Source: Bacteroidales bacterium (GTDB taxonomy: Bacteria; Bacteroidota; Bacteroidia; Bacteroidales; UBA932). From it: a stretch of 64,000 nt of DNA. The notes beneath the pieces were generated by a model that was not told the DNA's origin, did not search any database, and saw nothing but the letters and a program-made list of their open reading frames with translations. The translations under genes were made by a program, and so were the position numbers. Below, piece after piece: positions 26,047 through 36,500 of this stretch. The stretch covers positions 1 through 64,000 of the forward strand of contig JAFRNC010000005.1 of assembly GCA_017430365.1 (NCBI GenBank). The letters are read 5' to 3'. Position 1 is the first letter of the stretch; the number at the start of each line of letters is the position of its first letter.

Positions 26047-27108
26047 TCAGAAGAGAAGCCCTCCCGGGTCCTTTTCCGGGAGGTCCCGGCGCATCAGAGC
26101 GTCGAATTCCATGCCCTCTTCCCAGGTCAGGAATTCAGCATGGATGGGCAGATAGAAGAGCCTGCGGCGCACTTCAGGAGCGAGAGTGCTGCAGTGAAGC
26201 AGTCTCTGGGCATCCTTTTCCGTGGTGAGCAGCAGCGCCCGGGGGTTGCGGTTTGCGTAGCGGGCCAGCGCACGCAGGTCGTGGCGCGTGAAGCGGTGAT
26301 GATCGCCGAAACGCTTGTGGCCTATCCTCTCGTAACGGTCCGTCAGATGGGCCAGCAGGGGGCGGTCATCGGCCACCCCGGAGAAGAGATAGACCTCCTT
26401 TGAATATATGTAGCGCTTGTCGGCCTCCCAGCGGAATACGGGCAGTGGCTCATCGTACCTGACGGTCGAGAAGAATATGGGCTGCTCGGGCCTGAGGCGT
26501 GTCTGCTGCCTAATCGTACCCCTTTCCCATTCGTCGAGCGAGCCCGGCGACTTGGTCACCACCACGACCGAGGCGCGCCTTATCTGCTCGGGCAGGTCAC
26601 GCAGCCTGCCGACAGGCAGCAGGTTGTCGTGGAATATGGGCCGGTTGTAATCCACCAGGACTATGTCGGTGGACGGCTTCAACTTCCGGAACTGGAATCC
26701 GTCGTCGAGCAGGACAATTCCGGGCCGCTCGCCTTCAGGAAGGGCCAGAAGCTGCTCGACACCGTGGTTGCGGTCCTTGTCGACGGCGACAATCACATGG
26801 GGGAACTTGCGTTTGATCTGCAGGGGCTCATCTCCCGCAACATCGGACGTATCATCCTCCTTTACGATATGGAAGCCCTTCCCCTTGCGCTTGTAGCCCC
26901 TGGACAGGACAGCCACGCGGCACTCTCCCTGGAGCAGGTTGGCAAGATACTCTACCATCGGGGTCTTGCCCGTGCCTCCGGCGGTCACGTTGCCGACGGA
27001 AATGACGGGGACTGAATGGGAGACGGACTTTATCTTTCCGCTGTCGTACAGGGCATGGCGAATCCTGAGGGCAAGCCAGTAAGGGAAAAGGAATACGTTG
27101 CTTATCAT
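26047..27108 (-). CDS. lpxK: Tetraacyldisaccharide 4'-kinase
   Basis: Phosphorylates the 4' position of the lipid A disaccharide at the inner membrane. The 353 residues start MISNVFLFPYWLALRIRHALYDSG (membrane-associating helix), followed by the Walker A GNVTAGGTGKTPM (about 45-57), then YKRKGKGF and DEPLQIKRKFP, both LpxK-like. I chose ATG 27108 because it overlaps the dus stop as ATGA and fits the family; 69 further in-frame codons upstream lie in the dus gene and do not resemble LpxK. It is cotranscribed with dus. Confidence 0.95.
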   Translation of the reverse strand: MISNVFLFPYWLALRIRHALYDSGKIKSVSHSVPVISVGNVTAGGTGKTPMVEYLANLLQGECRVAVLSRGYKRKGKGFHIVKEDDTSDVAGDEPLQIKRKFPHVIVAVDKDRNHGVEQLLALPEGERPGIVLLDDGFQFRKLKPSTDIVLVDYNRPIFHDNLLPVGRLRDLPEQIRRASVVVVTKSPGSLDEWERGTIRQQTRLRPEQPIFFSTVRYDEPLPVFRWEADKRYIYSKEVYLFSGVADDRPLLAHLTDRYERIGHKRFGDHHRFTRHDLRALARYANRNPRALLLTTEKDAQRLLHCSTLAPEVRRRLFYLPIHAEFLTWEEGMEFDALMRRDLPEKDPGGLLF

Positions 27109-28079
27109 CCCCAGACCTCCGCAATATGGTCGAGCAGGGCATAGACCTCTGCAGGATCGGTAGTAGTAACCAGTTTGAGCCTCGTCTCCTTGAAATTGTC
27201 GAGACCCTTGAAATAACAACTCAGATGGCGGCGCATCTCGAGGATTCCCACCTTCTCTCCCTTCACCTCGAGCGACTTGGCCAGATGCCGCTTCGCCAGT
27301 GCGACGCGGTCGCATACGCTCATGGGTGGCAGCAGTTCACCTGTTGCGAGATAATGCTTTACCTCCCGGAATATCCAGGGATGGCCGAAACTGGCACGGC
27401 CTATCATTATGCCGTCCACCCCGTAACGGTCGAAAGCCTCCTTCGCCCCTTCGGGAGAGGTTATGTCGCCATTGCCGATAATCGGTATGTGCATACGCGG
27501 GTTGCGCTTCACTTCGCCTATCAGGGTCCAGTCGGCAGTGCCTTTATATAACTGGGCGCGGGTGCGGCCGTGGATTGTCAGAGCAGAGATGCCTGCATCC
27601 TGGAGGCGCTCCGCCAGTTCCACTATTATCTTGTTTTCCTCGTCCCATCCGAGACGCGTCTTGACCGTGACGGGGAGTTTCACCGCCTCAACGACCCGGC
27701 GGGTGATCTCGACCATTTTGTCAGGCTCGCGCATCATGCCGCTGCCGGCGCCGCGCCTGGCAATCTTGTTGACCGGACAGCCGAAATTGATATCTATGAG
27801 GTCGGGGCCCGCAGCCTCCGCCCGCACCGCGGCCTCTACCATGGCGTCGGGGATATGGCCGTAAATCTGGATGCCTATGGGACGCTCCGCATCGGTCACC
27901 TGCATCTTGGCGATGGTCTTGACGGCATCGCGTATAAGCCCGTCCGAAGAGATGAACTCGGTATACATCAGGTCGGCGCCGAACTCCTTGCAGATGTAGC
28001 GGAAGGAGGGGTCAGTCACATCCTCCATCGGTGCAAGCAGCACCGGCCTTTCTCCCAGATCTATGTTCCCGATTTTCAC
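27105..28079 (-). CDS. tRNA-dihydrouridine synthase
   Basis: An FMN enzyme reducing uridines in tRNA D-loops with NAD(P)H. The 324 residues carry LLAPMEDVTDPSFR (FMN site), the catalytic Cys in INFGCPVNKIARRGAGSGMM, KTRLGWDE, and GNGDITSPEGAKEAF with GVDGIMIGRASFGHPW. The start GTG at 28079 matches the family N-terminus (KIGNIDLGERPVLLAPM). It lies only 5 nt after the -7 box, so the mRNA may be leaderless. A longer in-frame start at 28187 would run back through the promoter and the neighbouring susD terminator. It overlaps lpxK as ATGA. The DusA/B/C subtype is not assignable. Confidence 0.94.
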   Translation of the reverse strand: MKIGNIDLGERPVLLAPMEDVTDPSFRYICKEFGADLMYTEFISSDGLIRDAVKTIAKMQVTDAERPIGIQIYGHIPDAMVEAAVRAEAAGPDLIDINFGCPVNKIARRGAGSGMMREPDKMVEITRRVVEAVKLPVTVKTRLGWDEENKIIVELAERLQDAGISALTIHGRTRAQLYKGTADWTLIGEVKRNPRMHIPIIGNGDITSPEGAKEAFDRYGVDGIMIGRASFGHPWIFREVKHYLATGELLPPMSVCDRVALAKRHLAKSLEVKGEKVGILEMRRHLSCYFKGLDNFKETRLKLVTTTDPAEVYALLDHIAEVWG

Positions 28080-28084
28080 GGGTG

Positions 28085-28092
28085 CAAATATA
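28085..28092 (-). promoter_or_regulatory. -7 box abutting the dus start
   Basis: The complement TATATTTG ends 5 nt before GTG 28079, so the transcript would start at about the initiation codon. It also overlaps the T-rich tail of the susD terminator. Confidence 0.55.
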
Positions 28093-28124
28093 ATAAAAAG
28101 AGCCGCTCTTTCGAACGGCTCTTT
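28093..28124 (-). terminator. Terminator after the SusD-like_2 gene
   Basis: AAAGAGCCG (28116-28124 complement) pairs with CGGCTCTTT (28097-28105 complement), followed on the minus strand by a T-rich tail that runs into the dus promoter. Confidence 0.8.
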
Positions 28125-28140
28125 CTTCTGTTTAAAGATA

Positions 28141-29994
28141 CTAGTCCTGCGTGGAATCCCACCATACGGGGATGGTCCAGACGTCAAGGGCGGTGTTCCA
28201 CATGTCGAGATTCATTTTGGCACCGGGAACCTCGGCACCGATGGCCTGCAGGTTGACCTTGTTGTAGTTGTACTCGTGAGAGCAGTGCTGCCAGCGACGG
28301 AGCTGCTTGCCTGCAGGAATTGCCTCGAGGGCTTTAGCATCATAGTCGTGGTAGATAGGCTGCTTCCAGTTGAGGAAGATGTTCTCGTCGAAGTCGTAGC
28401 GGCGCATGTCGTTCCAGATCTCAACGGAGAACTGCAGTGCGAGACGCTTCTGGGTAAGGATCTTGCCGAGCGTCAGGTCAGCGGCGGTACCGATACCGTT
28501 GTTCAGGAAGTTGTCCATCTCGGCATTGGTGATCGGAGTGAATGACGGGCAGGTTCCGAGGTTGGGATCCTCGCTGACCCACTTGTTGAGCGAGACGTTC
28601 ATGCGTTCCATGGCGGCTTTGATACCGTTCCTGTAGGCAGTGAAGGCGCCGGACTTGTCACCCTGGTTGAAGAGGATCTCAGCCTTGATGAAGCAGGCCT
28701 CAGCATAGGTACCGATGAAGGTCGGCGAGGAAACGCGGCTGTAGAACGAACCGGACTCACGGCTTTCGTCACCGGAGCTCTTGCCTGCGCGGCGGTAGAA
28801 GAGGTCCGGAGCGGCGGCATAGCCCTTGGATTCGGAGGTGCACTCCACATAATAGATGTCGTTCGCGCGGGCAGGGTTGTCGGTAGTGACATACCAGCCG
28901 TTGGCGGCATTCCAGTTGGCACGGAGCGGGCCGCCCGAGAAGATCGGGCAGGCACCGGTGGTCATGTCGACACCGAGGGAACGGCGCCAGTTGCCGACCC
29001 ACTTGACACCTGCAGGAGCGTTGTCCTTATTGCGGGAATCGTATGCCCAGGGGATGATCTTGTCGGCACGCGGGTCTTCCACACCGTAGCCGCCGAAGTT
29101 CGTGAGGTTCTTCACGAGGGTCTCGGTCACCATATAGCCGGCGTTCATACCGCAGACGGAGTAGAGCGGGGAGTAGTCCACGGGCTCATCCCATCCAAGC
29201 ACGTCGTGCGTGGTGCTGTTGTCGTCGGTGTGGTAGATCACCATGTCGTCCGCATTGCTCTGGGGGCCGTTGTTGAGGGCAGCCAGGATAGTGGCGGTGT
29301 CATACTTGCCTTCGAGATAGCTGCCGGTCTGCTTCTTGTTCAGCTTGGCGCAGTAACGGGCCTTCAGCAGGTTGCCGAATTTGATCCATTTCTGGACGTC
29401 GCCGCCGCCCCACCAGTCACCGAGGGAGAGGGCAGGTACGGAAGCCGCCTGGCTGCGGGAGAGATATTCAAGACCTTCGTCGAGTTCATTCAGGACACCG
29501 AGATAGATGGTCTTGCCGTTGTCATACTTGGGATATGCGCTTTCACCGAGGGCGTCGGTGTAGGGCATCTCGCCGTGGAGGTCGGTCATCAGCATGAAGC
29601 CGTAGGCGCGGATGATCTTGGCGACACCGCAGTAGTGCCATGCTTCAGCAGCTTCGGCCTTCTTGAACATATCGTCGATGTTGCAGGCAGCACCGACGAA
29701 CCACCACTGGTAAGCGGTCGTCACGGCACCGGTCACAGGACGCCAGTAAGACATATACCAGTAGTTGCCGCCACCGTTGTAGCGCGTCCAGTCACCCATT
29801 GACATCGACGTACGCCAGGCAGCGAACTGGTTCGCGCTGTTCGTGTAGAACTCAATGTGTGCGAGACGATTCTGGAAGAGTGCGCTCTCCGAGGAAGGGT
29901 TCTCGGGGTCGACGTTCACATCAAGCCATTCGTTGCAGGAGGCAAGGGCCAGGATGCATACGAACGCCATCAATATGGATTTAATGTATTTCAT
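28141..29994 (-). CDS. SusD/RagB nutrient-binding outer-membrane lipoprotein (SusD-like_2 type)
   Basis: The surface lid of a SusC/SusD importer; binds substrate and delivers it to the TonB-dependent channel. It has 617 residues with a lipobox (ALASC, Cys20). The sequence ADWTRYNGGGNYWYMSYWRPV-like N-terminal region and helical repeats such as AEAWHYCGVAKIIRAYGFMLMTDLHGEMPY are characteristic of the SusD-like_2 subgroup rather than classic SusD. It follows its SusC partner by 29 nt and ends at a strong terminator. No degradative enzyme lies beside it, so the substrate is unknown; peptides or a soluble glycan are both possible. Confidence 0.93.
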   Translation of the reverse strand: MKYIKSILMAFVCILALASCNEWLDVNVDPENPSSESALFQNRLAHIEFYTNSANQFAAWRTSMSMGDWTRYNGGGNYWYMSYWRPVTGAVTTAYQWWFVGAACNIDDMFKKAEAAEAWHYCGVAKIIRAYGFMLMTDLHGEMPYTDALGESAYPKYDNGKTIYLGVLNELDEGLEYLSRSQAASVPALSLGDWWGGGDVQKWIKFGNLLKARYCAKLNKKQTGSYLEGKYDTATILAALNNGPQSNADDMVIYHTDDNSTTHDVLGWDEPVDYSPLYSVCGMNAGYMVTETLVKNLTNFGGYGVEDPRADKIIPWAYDSRNKDNAPAGVKWVGNWRRSLGVDMTTGACPIFSGGPLRANWNAANGWYVTTDNPARANDIYYVECTSESKGYAAAPDLFYRRAGKSSGDESRESGSFYSRVSSPTFIGTYAEACFIKAEILFNQGDKSGAFTAYRNGIKAAMERMNVSLNKWVSEDPNLGTCPSFTPITNAEMDNFLNNGIGTAADLTLGKILTQKRLALQFSVEIWNDMRRYDFDENIFLNWKQPIYHDYDAKALEAIPAGKQLRRWQHCSHEYNYNKVNLQAIGAEVPGAKMNLDMWNTALDVWTIPVWWDSTQD

Positions 29995-30023
29995 ATTCTT
30001 CGTAGATTAATCGTTCATTCACT

Positions 30024-33000
30024 TTAGAAAGTCAGGTTGAGTCCGAAGGTCATACCGGAAGTAGCCGGAACGTCGCAGTATGCGAAACCGACAGAAGAAG
30101 AACCACCGACACCGGCACCGGCCACGGCCACTTCGGGATCACCGTTGTAGTTGGTGAACAGGAGGAGGTTGTTGCCGGCCACGGAGATGGAGGCGCGTTT
30201 CATGAAACCGGTCTTCTCCATCCATTTCCTGGGAAGCTCGTAGGTCAGCGAGAGCGTACGGAGACGGAGGAGGTTGACTTTGGTGATGTAGTTCGTAGCT
30301 TCCTGGGTATAGTAATCGGTATAGTAGTTCTTGATGATGTTGTAGCCGCTCATCACGACGCCGTTGAACTCATAGGTGCTTCCGGCGTCCCAGGACTTGC
30401 TGCGGGTCTCATAGTCAGGAACAGTAACTTCCTTGCCGTCGATCGTCTCCTCGTGGGAACCGGTCTGGAAAACGCCTTCGACCGTCAGGGTCTCGTTGCG
30501 CTTGTCTGCGGAGAACTGGCTGGTACCTGCGATATCCATGGCGTACTGGGTGCCGTTGAACACGTCACCGCCTACGCGGAATTCCCAGAGCATGTTCAGG
30601 CTGAGGTTCTTCCAGGTAAAGGTGTTGTTGAAACCACCGGAGAAGGTCGCCTCGCGGTTACCGACAGCATAGTAGGTATTGGCCGCATAAGTCGGCATGC
30701 CGTTCTTGTCGAGGATCGGTTTGCCATAGTACTGGGCATTGGCATTGGAGCCTTCGATAGGCTCCACGCAATTCCACTTGTAACCTGCGATTGCCATGAA
30801 GTTGCCGCCGTTGTAGGAAGCGGCCTTAGCGGGTCCGTACTGCACGTCGGTAACATACATCACGTCAGTACCTGAAGGCAGGCCGTCCAGGGTACCGCGG
30901 TTGCCGGCCATGTTGAGGGCGACATCCCAGGTGAAATTGCGGGTCTCGACCGGGGTACCGCTGATGGAGAGTTCCATACCTTTATTGTATACGTTACCGG
31001 CGTTGATCGAGCAGAAGATGTAACCGGTGGACTGGGGTCCGCGCGGGCTCAGGATCTGGTTGAACGAGTCGTTGGTATAGTACGCGTAGTCGATGTGGAG
31101 ACGGTTCTTGAAGAAACTCAGTTCGACACCGAGCTCGGTGGAACGGGTCATCTCGGGTTTCAGGTACGGGTTGCCGCGCTCCCAGCTGTTGCCGAGGCCG
31201 ATGAGGCCGGTAAGATAGGTTCCGACAGGCCAGAGGGAAGTGGCGGTTTCATATGCGCCGGTATCCTTACCTACTTTAGCCCATGAAGCGCGGATCTTAC
31301 CGAAGGAGAGGACGTCCTCGCTGATGATGCCGGCATCCTGGAGAGGCTGGGTGAAGACCACCGATCCGCTCACTGACGGATAGAAGTAGGAGCGGCTGTC
31401 GAGAGGCAGGGTGGAAGTCCAGTCGTTACGGCCGGTTACGGTCAGGAACAAGGTGTTCTTCCACGATGCGCGGAACTCTCCGAACACGCCGATGAGGCGC
31501 TTCAGGCTGCCGCCGTGCGAGAATGCCTTGTTGTCATTGGTCGCATTGGCATAAGAGAAGAACTCGGGGACCGAGAAGTTGTATGCCATCATGTAGACAC
31601 GGTCGGTCTTGTACTGGTCGGTGGATGCACCGAGAAGGAGGCCGAAGTCGAAGTCACCCAACTTGAAGTCCATATTGGAGAGCAGGGTGTTGTTCAGGTA
31701 GTGGTAACGGGCGGTGTTGTCGGACATCATACCGCGCTGCCAGACCTGCTTGATGGCGGAATTGGCGGCGATACGGTTGGAGTTTACCTGCGTATAGGTA
31801 TCGAGACCGACACGGTAGGTGATGTTCCACCACTTGGCGAGGTCGGCACGGACGTTCACGTTACCGGTGAAACGGTTGGTGTTGTCGTACATCTGGAACT
31901 TGTTGATGATCCAGTAGGGATTCTCCTTGTCGTCCCAGGGATCCTGACGGTCGGCGAATTGGCGGTAACGGGTACCGTCTTCGTTGAGATAGTGCGACAT
32001 GTTGTCGGACGGGGCCCAGGTGAACACGGAGTGGAGGGCGCCGGAGCCGCCGGAACCGTAGAGGGCGTTACCGGTCAGGGTACGGTCGGTATGGGCCTGG
32101 GAGTAAGCCATGTTGGCGCCGAAGGTGAAGATACCGATCTTCTGTTCGCCGTTGAAGCGGACGGTGTACTTCTCATAACCGGTCTTGGGGACGATACCGC
32201 CCTGGTTGAAATAGGAACCGGAGAGGAAGAAGTTGCTGTTCTTCGTACCGCCGGATACGTTCACGCTCTCGTCGAGGGTGATGCCGGTCTTGAAGAAGGA
32301 ACCGATGTTGTCATAGAAACGGTTGCCTTTCTCGCCCCAGGAGTTGTAGCTGTAGTCGTTCTGGACAGTCTGCTGGTAGATACCGGCAGCATACTGGTCC
32401 TCAAGGTAACCCTGCTTGTACTCGTTCTGGAATGCGGGAAGAGCCTTGGCCCATGCGGTGGTGAGTTTGGAGTTGACGTTGACCTCAACGGCACCTTCCT
32501 TACCTTTCTTGGTGGTGATGAGGACCACGCCGTTGGCGGCGCGGGAACCGTAAAGGGCGGAAGCGGCAGGACCCTTCAGGACGGACATGCTCTCGATGTC
32601 CTCAGGGTTGATATCCATCACGCGGTTGGAGGAGGTGGTGGCGGAACGATAGGTACCGTCGAAGCCGGAGTTGCCGACAGGAGCGGAGGAGTTATCGTAG
32701 ATGATACCGTCGACCACGAAGAGCGGCTGGTTGTCCTTGCCTTCGGAAGCGGAGGTACCACCACGAAGGATGATCTGTGCGCCGGAACCGGCGGCACCGG
32801 AAGACTGGGTGATGTTGACACCCGCGATCTTGCCGGAGAGCGAGGAGATCGGGTTTGCCGTCTTGTTCTTCATCAGCTCGTTGGCGCTGAGGTCTTCCAC
32901 GGCGTAGCCCAGGGATTTTTTCTCTTTCTTGATACCGAGAGCCGTCACGACGGTCTCCTGCAGCATCTCGGCATCGTCCTCCATGGTGATGTCGACCACG

Positions 33001-33278
33001 GAGCGGCCGGCTACCTGGACGGAAACAGTCTTGTAGCCGATGCAGGTGTACGTAAGGGTGCCATTGACCGGAGCGCTGATACGGTAACGGCCGTCGACGT
33101 CGGTCGACGTACCGACGGTCGTACCGTCGAGCACCACGTAAGCCCCTATGATCGGCTCATTGTTCTTGTCAACGACACGACCCGTGACGTTGATGCTTTG
33201 AGCCCACGCGGTTCCCGCAAAGAGAACCATCGTGAGAACAGCCGCGACAAGGCGGCCAAGTTTCTTTGAAACGAACAT
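30024..33278 (-). CDS. SusC/RagA TonB-linked outer-membrane transporter (pair 1)
   Basis: A 22-strand beta-barrel importer of 1084 residues driven by TonB. The signal peptide (1-26, ending TAWAQ) is followed by a carboxypeptidase-D-like domain (about 29-107, VTGRVVDKNNEPIIGAYVV), the plug (about 115-245, SLSGKIAGVNITQSSG, LRGGTS, FVVDGIIYDN) and the barrel, ending in an aromatic residue (LNLTF), as outer-membrane proteins do. It is the first gene of a susCD operon and divergent from a second SusC whose first 110 residues are strikingly similar. No STN domain is present, so it is not an ECF/FecR signal transducer. Confidence 0.95.
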   Translation of the reverse strand: MFVSKKLGRLVAAVLTMVLFAGTAWAQSINVTGRVVDKNNEPIIGAYVVLDGTTVGTSTDVDGRYRISAPVNGTLTYTCIGYKTVSVQVAGRSVVDITMEDDAEMLQETVVTALGIKKEKKSLGYAVEDLSANELMKNKTANPISSLSGKIAGVNITQSSGAAGSGAQIILRGGTSASEGKDNQPLFVVDGIIYDNSSAPVGNSGFDGTYRSATTSSNRVMDINPEDIESMSVLKGPAASALYGSRAANGVVLITTKKGKEGAVEVNVNSKLTTAWAKALPAFQNEYKQGYLEDQYAAGIYQQTVQNDYSYNSWGEKGNRFYDNIGSFFKTGITLDESVNVSGGTKNSNFFLSGSYFNQGGIVPKTGYEKYTVRFNGEQKIGIFTFGANMAYSQAHTDRTLTGNALYGSGGSGALHSVFTWAPSDNMSHYLNEDGTRYRQFADRQDPWDDKENPYWIINKFQMYDNTNRFTGNVNVRADLAKWWNITYRVGLDTYTQVNSNRIAANSAIKQVWQRGMMSDNTARYHYLNNTLLSNMDFKLGDFDFGLLLGASTDQYKTDRVYMMAYNFSVPEFFSYANATNDNKAFSHGGSLKRLIGVFGEFRASWKNTLFLTVTGRNDWTSTLPLDSRSYFYPSVSGSVVFTQPLQDAGIISEDVLSFGKIRASWAKVGKDTGAYETATSLWPVGTYLTGLIGLGNSWERGNPYLKPEMTRSTELGVELSFFKNRLHIDYAYYTNDSFNQILSPRGPQSTGYIFCSINAGNVYNKGMELSISGTPVETRNFTWDVALNMAGNRGTLDGLPSGTDVMYVTDVQYGPAKAASYNGGNFMAIAGYKWNCVEPIEGSNANAQYYGKPILDKNGMPTYAANTYYAVGNREATFSGGFNNTFTWKNLSLNMLWEFRVGGDVFNGTQYAMDIAGTSQFSADKRNETLTVEGVFQTGSHEETIDGKEVTVPDYETRSKSWDAGSTYEFNGVVMSGYNIIKNYYTDYYTQEATNYITKVNLLRLRTLSLTYELPRKWMEKTGFMKRASISVAGNNLLLFTNYNGDPEVAVAGAGVGGSSSVGFAYCDVPATSGMTFGLNLTF

Positions 33279-33368
33279 AAATAGAGTTTTAGGTTAATGT
33301 GTATGGTTGTTTGTAACTGTCGGCATATTAATGGTTTTGCTGGCATTAGGATTTATTGTCCTAAAGTA

Positions 33369-33376
33369 CAAAAATA
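33369..33376 (-). promoter_or_regulatory. -7 box of susCD pair 1
   Basis: The complement TATTTTTG matches TAnnTTTG and gives a leader of about 85 nt to ATG 33278. The facing susC at 33577 has only an imperfect TACATTTTG at 33515-33523. Confidence 0.5.
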
Positions 33377-33576
33377 TACATTTCTCATTTAGTTTTATCA
33401 TTTTTTTGACATTTTTTCAACATGGTCTAACTTGATAGCCGACTGCGCTTTCGTACATTTTTGTCCGAAACCTCTTATTTTTTTCTTGTTAATCCCAAAA
33501 TATATTCGCAAATTTACATTTTGTATTGTGGAAAATTTTTGAGCAACCAAATACTCATTAACCTAAAAAATCATCT

Positions 33577-36500
33577 ATGTTCGTTTCAAAACAATTCAGC
33601 CGTATCCTTACGGTATTGTGCGCTCTGATCCTCTCAGCGGGATCATTGCTGGCTCAGAACATGACCGTCACCGGCAAGGTGGTGGACAAGAACAATGAGC
33701 CGATCATAGGGGCCTATGTTGTCGTCGCCGGCACTTCAACCGGCACGTCGACGGGGGCTGACGGTTCTTATACCATCAACGCTCCCGCAAACGGCACCCT
33801 CCAGTTCACGTGCATCGGTTACAAGACCCAGGAGGTCATGATCGCCGGCCGCAGAGTGGTCGAGGTCATCCTGGCCGATGACGCAGAAATGCTGCAGGAC
33901 GCCGTTGTCGTCGGCTTCGGCACCCAGAAGAAAGTCAACCTGACCGGCGCCGTCACGGCAGTCGACGCATCCAAGGCCCTGGAAAGCCGCCCGATTCCCG
34001 ATGTGGGACGTGGTCTCCAGGGTATGGCTCCCGGTCTTAACGTCCAGGTCGCTTCAACTGAAATCGGTTCCGACCCGATCATGCGAATCCGCGGCCAGGT
34101 CGGTTCCGCCGAAGGCAGCGCAGCTCCGCTGATCCTGCTCGACAACGTGGAAATCCCTTCCATCCAGATGATCAATCCTGACGACATCGAATCCATCTCG
34201 GTCCTGAAAGACGCCGCCTCCGCTTCCATCTACGGTGCGAAAGCAGCTTTCGGTGTGATCCTGATCACTTCCAAGAAGGGAGCCAAGACGGAATCCGTCT
34301 CCGCCACCTATTCCGGCAATGTGGCCTTCCAGTCCATCGCCAAGGAATATGAGATGGCTGACGTCGACGGTCTGCATTATGCAGTCGAAGCTTTCGAGCG
34401 TATGGGCACCTTCGCTCCTGCCGGCGCTTTCTGGCACATCGACCGCGCAGGCTGGCAGGCCGCAGTCGCATGGAAAGCCAAATACGGCAAGAACGGTACG
34501 AATCCTATCGACATCTACGATCCTCTGACCTACGGCCGTGACTGGTATGTCCCTTCCGCTTATCCCGGCCGCAAAGTGGGTGTCCGTACCTATAATCCCT
34601 ACGACTACATCACGCGCAAATCCGCGCCGATGCAGAGCCACAATCTCTCTGTGGCAGGCAAGACCGGCAGGACGACCTTCAACATCGGCCTCGGCTACCT
34701 CGGCCAGACCGGTATGATGAAGACCACCGACTATGACCGCTATTCCCGCTACAACGCCAATGTCCGCGTAGGATCGCAGATCAACGACTGGCTGAATATC
34801 CACGCCGGCGTCATGTATTCGCAGAGCGAGAAGAACTGGGCGTATACGACCAGCGGCGTAACGACCGACGCATGGCTGTATCTGTACCGCTGGGGTCCTA
34901 CCTACCCGCTGGTCCCCACCGATGAGAACGGCAACAACCTCCGCACGATGGCCTATGAAACCGCCGTCGCCAACAAGGCGAGCAACATCCAGTCCTACAC
35001 GAGCGTGAACCTCGGTACGACCATCACCCCCGTAGAGAACTGGGACATCAACGTGGACTACACCTATGCCACCAACCAGACTTCCGCACTTCGCCCCGGT
35101 ACCAGTTTCTACGCTGGCAACACCTGGGAAGCCGGCGTTCTCCAGACAGACGCTTCCGGCAACCCCATCCTTGTCAACAACGAATGGGCTGAATACAACG
35201 GCATGGGTTCCACGCTCCAGAAATATGCCCTGAACTGCTACCGTTACACCTCCACGGGTTCCAACCCCGACCATATCTACCGCGATGCATATGTATCCCG
35301 CCGCAACACCCTCAATGCGACGACCACTTACGACTGGACCATCGGTGACCACAACATCAGGCCGATGCTCGGTGTCAACGCGGTAGCGTACATGGAAGAA
35401 GGCAACTGGTCGCAGATCACCGCCCTGATGGACTACACCAATCCCCAGTTCAACCTGGCAACCGGAACACAGACTGCAGGCGGCGGATATGTATGGAACT
35501 CCACTCTGGGTTATTTCGGCCGTTTGAACTATGCATATAAAGACAGGTATCTGTTGGAAGGAAACGTCCGCTACGACGGTACATCCAAGTTCACCCAGGC
35601 CATGCGCTGGAGGTGGTACTATTCCTTCTCCGGCGGCTGGCGCTTCACTGAAGAACCTTTCATGGAAGGCGTACGTGACTTCATCTCTTCCGGTAAGCTG
35701 CGCGCTTCCTGGGGTAAGATCGGTGACCAGTCCGTAGCAAGCTCGCTGTATATCCCGTTGATGTCGCGCATCCAGGACACCTGGATCCACGGCGGCGCCA
35801 GGGACTTCTTCTACACAACTCCTGCAGCTGTCGACTCCGACATTACCTGGCAGGACATCCAGACGCTAGACTTCGGTATCGACCTGACCCTGTTCCACGA
35901 CCTGGGCATCACCTTCGACTGGTATCAGCGCGACACCAAGAACATGATCGTCCCTGCGGAAGGTCTCGGCTACGGTTTCGGTACCTCGGCTCCTAAAGGC
36001 AACTATGGTGACCTGAGGACCAGGGGCTGGGAACTCAGCCTGAACTACGGCCACATCTTCGACAACGGATTCAGCCTCGCTGTAACCGCTTCGCTCGCCG
36101 ACGCCACTTCGACCATCACCCGCTATGGTACGGGTACCATCGTAACCAACTGGTATAACGGCAAGACCTACGGAGAAATCTGGGGCTACCGCGTAGAGCG
36201 TCTCTACCAGAACGAGGACTTCGTCTGGGAAAACGGCGAACTGGTAACCGAATCCTACACTTCTCCCAACGGCGGCACCTATACCATCAACAAACTCGCC
36301 GACCCGAACGCACCGAAACAGGGCTACCTGTCCAGCCAGACCGGAACGAAAGGTTTCGCCCCTGGTGACATGAAGTACAAAGACCTCAACGGTGACGGCG
36401 TGATCGACAATGGAGAAGGCACTCTCGCCAACCACGGCGACTGGGATGTCATCGGTAACTCCACTCCCCGTTACGAGTATTCGGCACGTCTCGACCTCGG

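Noticed and set aside
27109..27315. N-terminal extension of LpxK (start at 27315)
   Set aside because: The extra 69 codons lie in the dus gene, do not look like LpxK, and the ATGA overlap at 27105-27108 is a normal coupled start.
28080..28187. N-terminal extension of the dus gene (start at 28187)
   Set aside because: It would cross the susD terminator and its own promoter box; family alignment supports GTG 28079.
31515..33269. Open frame of 584 codons antisense to the first SusC
   Set aside because: Low-complexity Gly/Val/Asp-rich translation typical of a shadow frame over a GC-rich gene; the SusC reading is unambiguous. The same holds for 34054-35790 over the second SusC.
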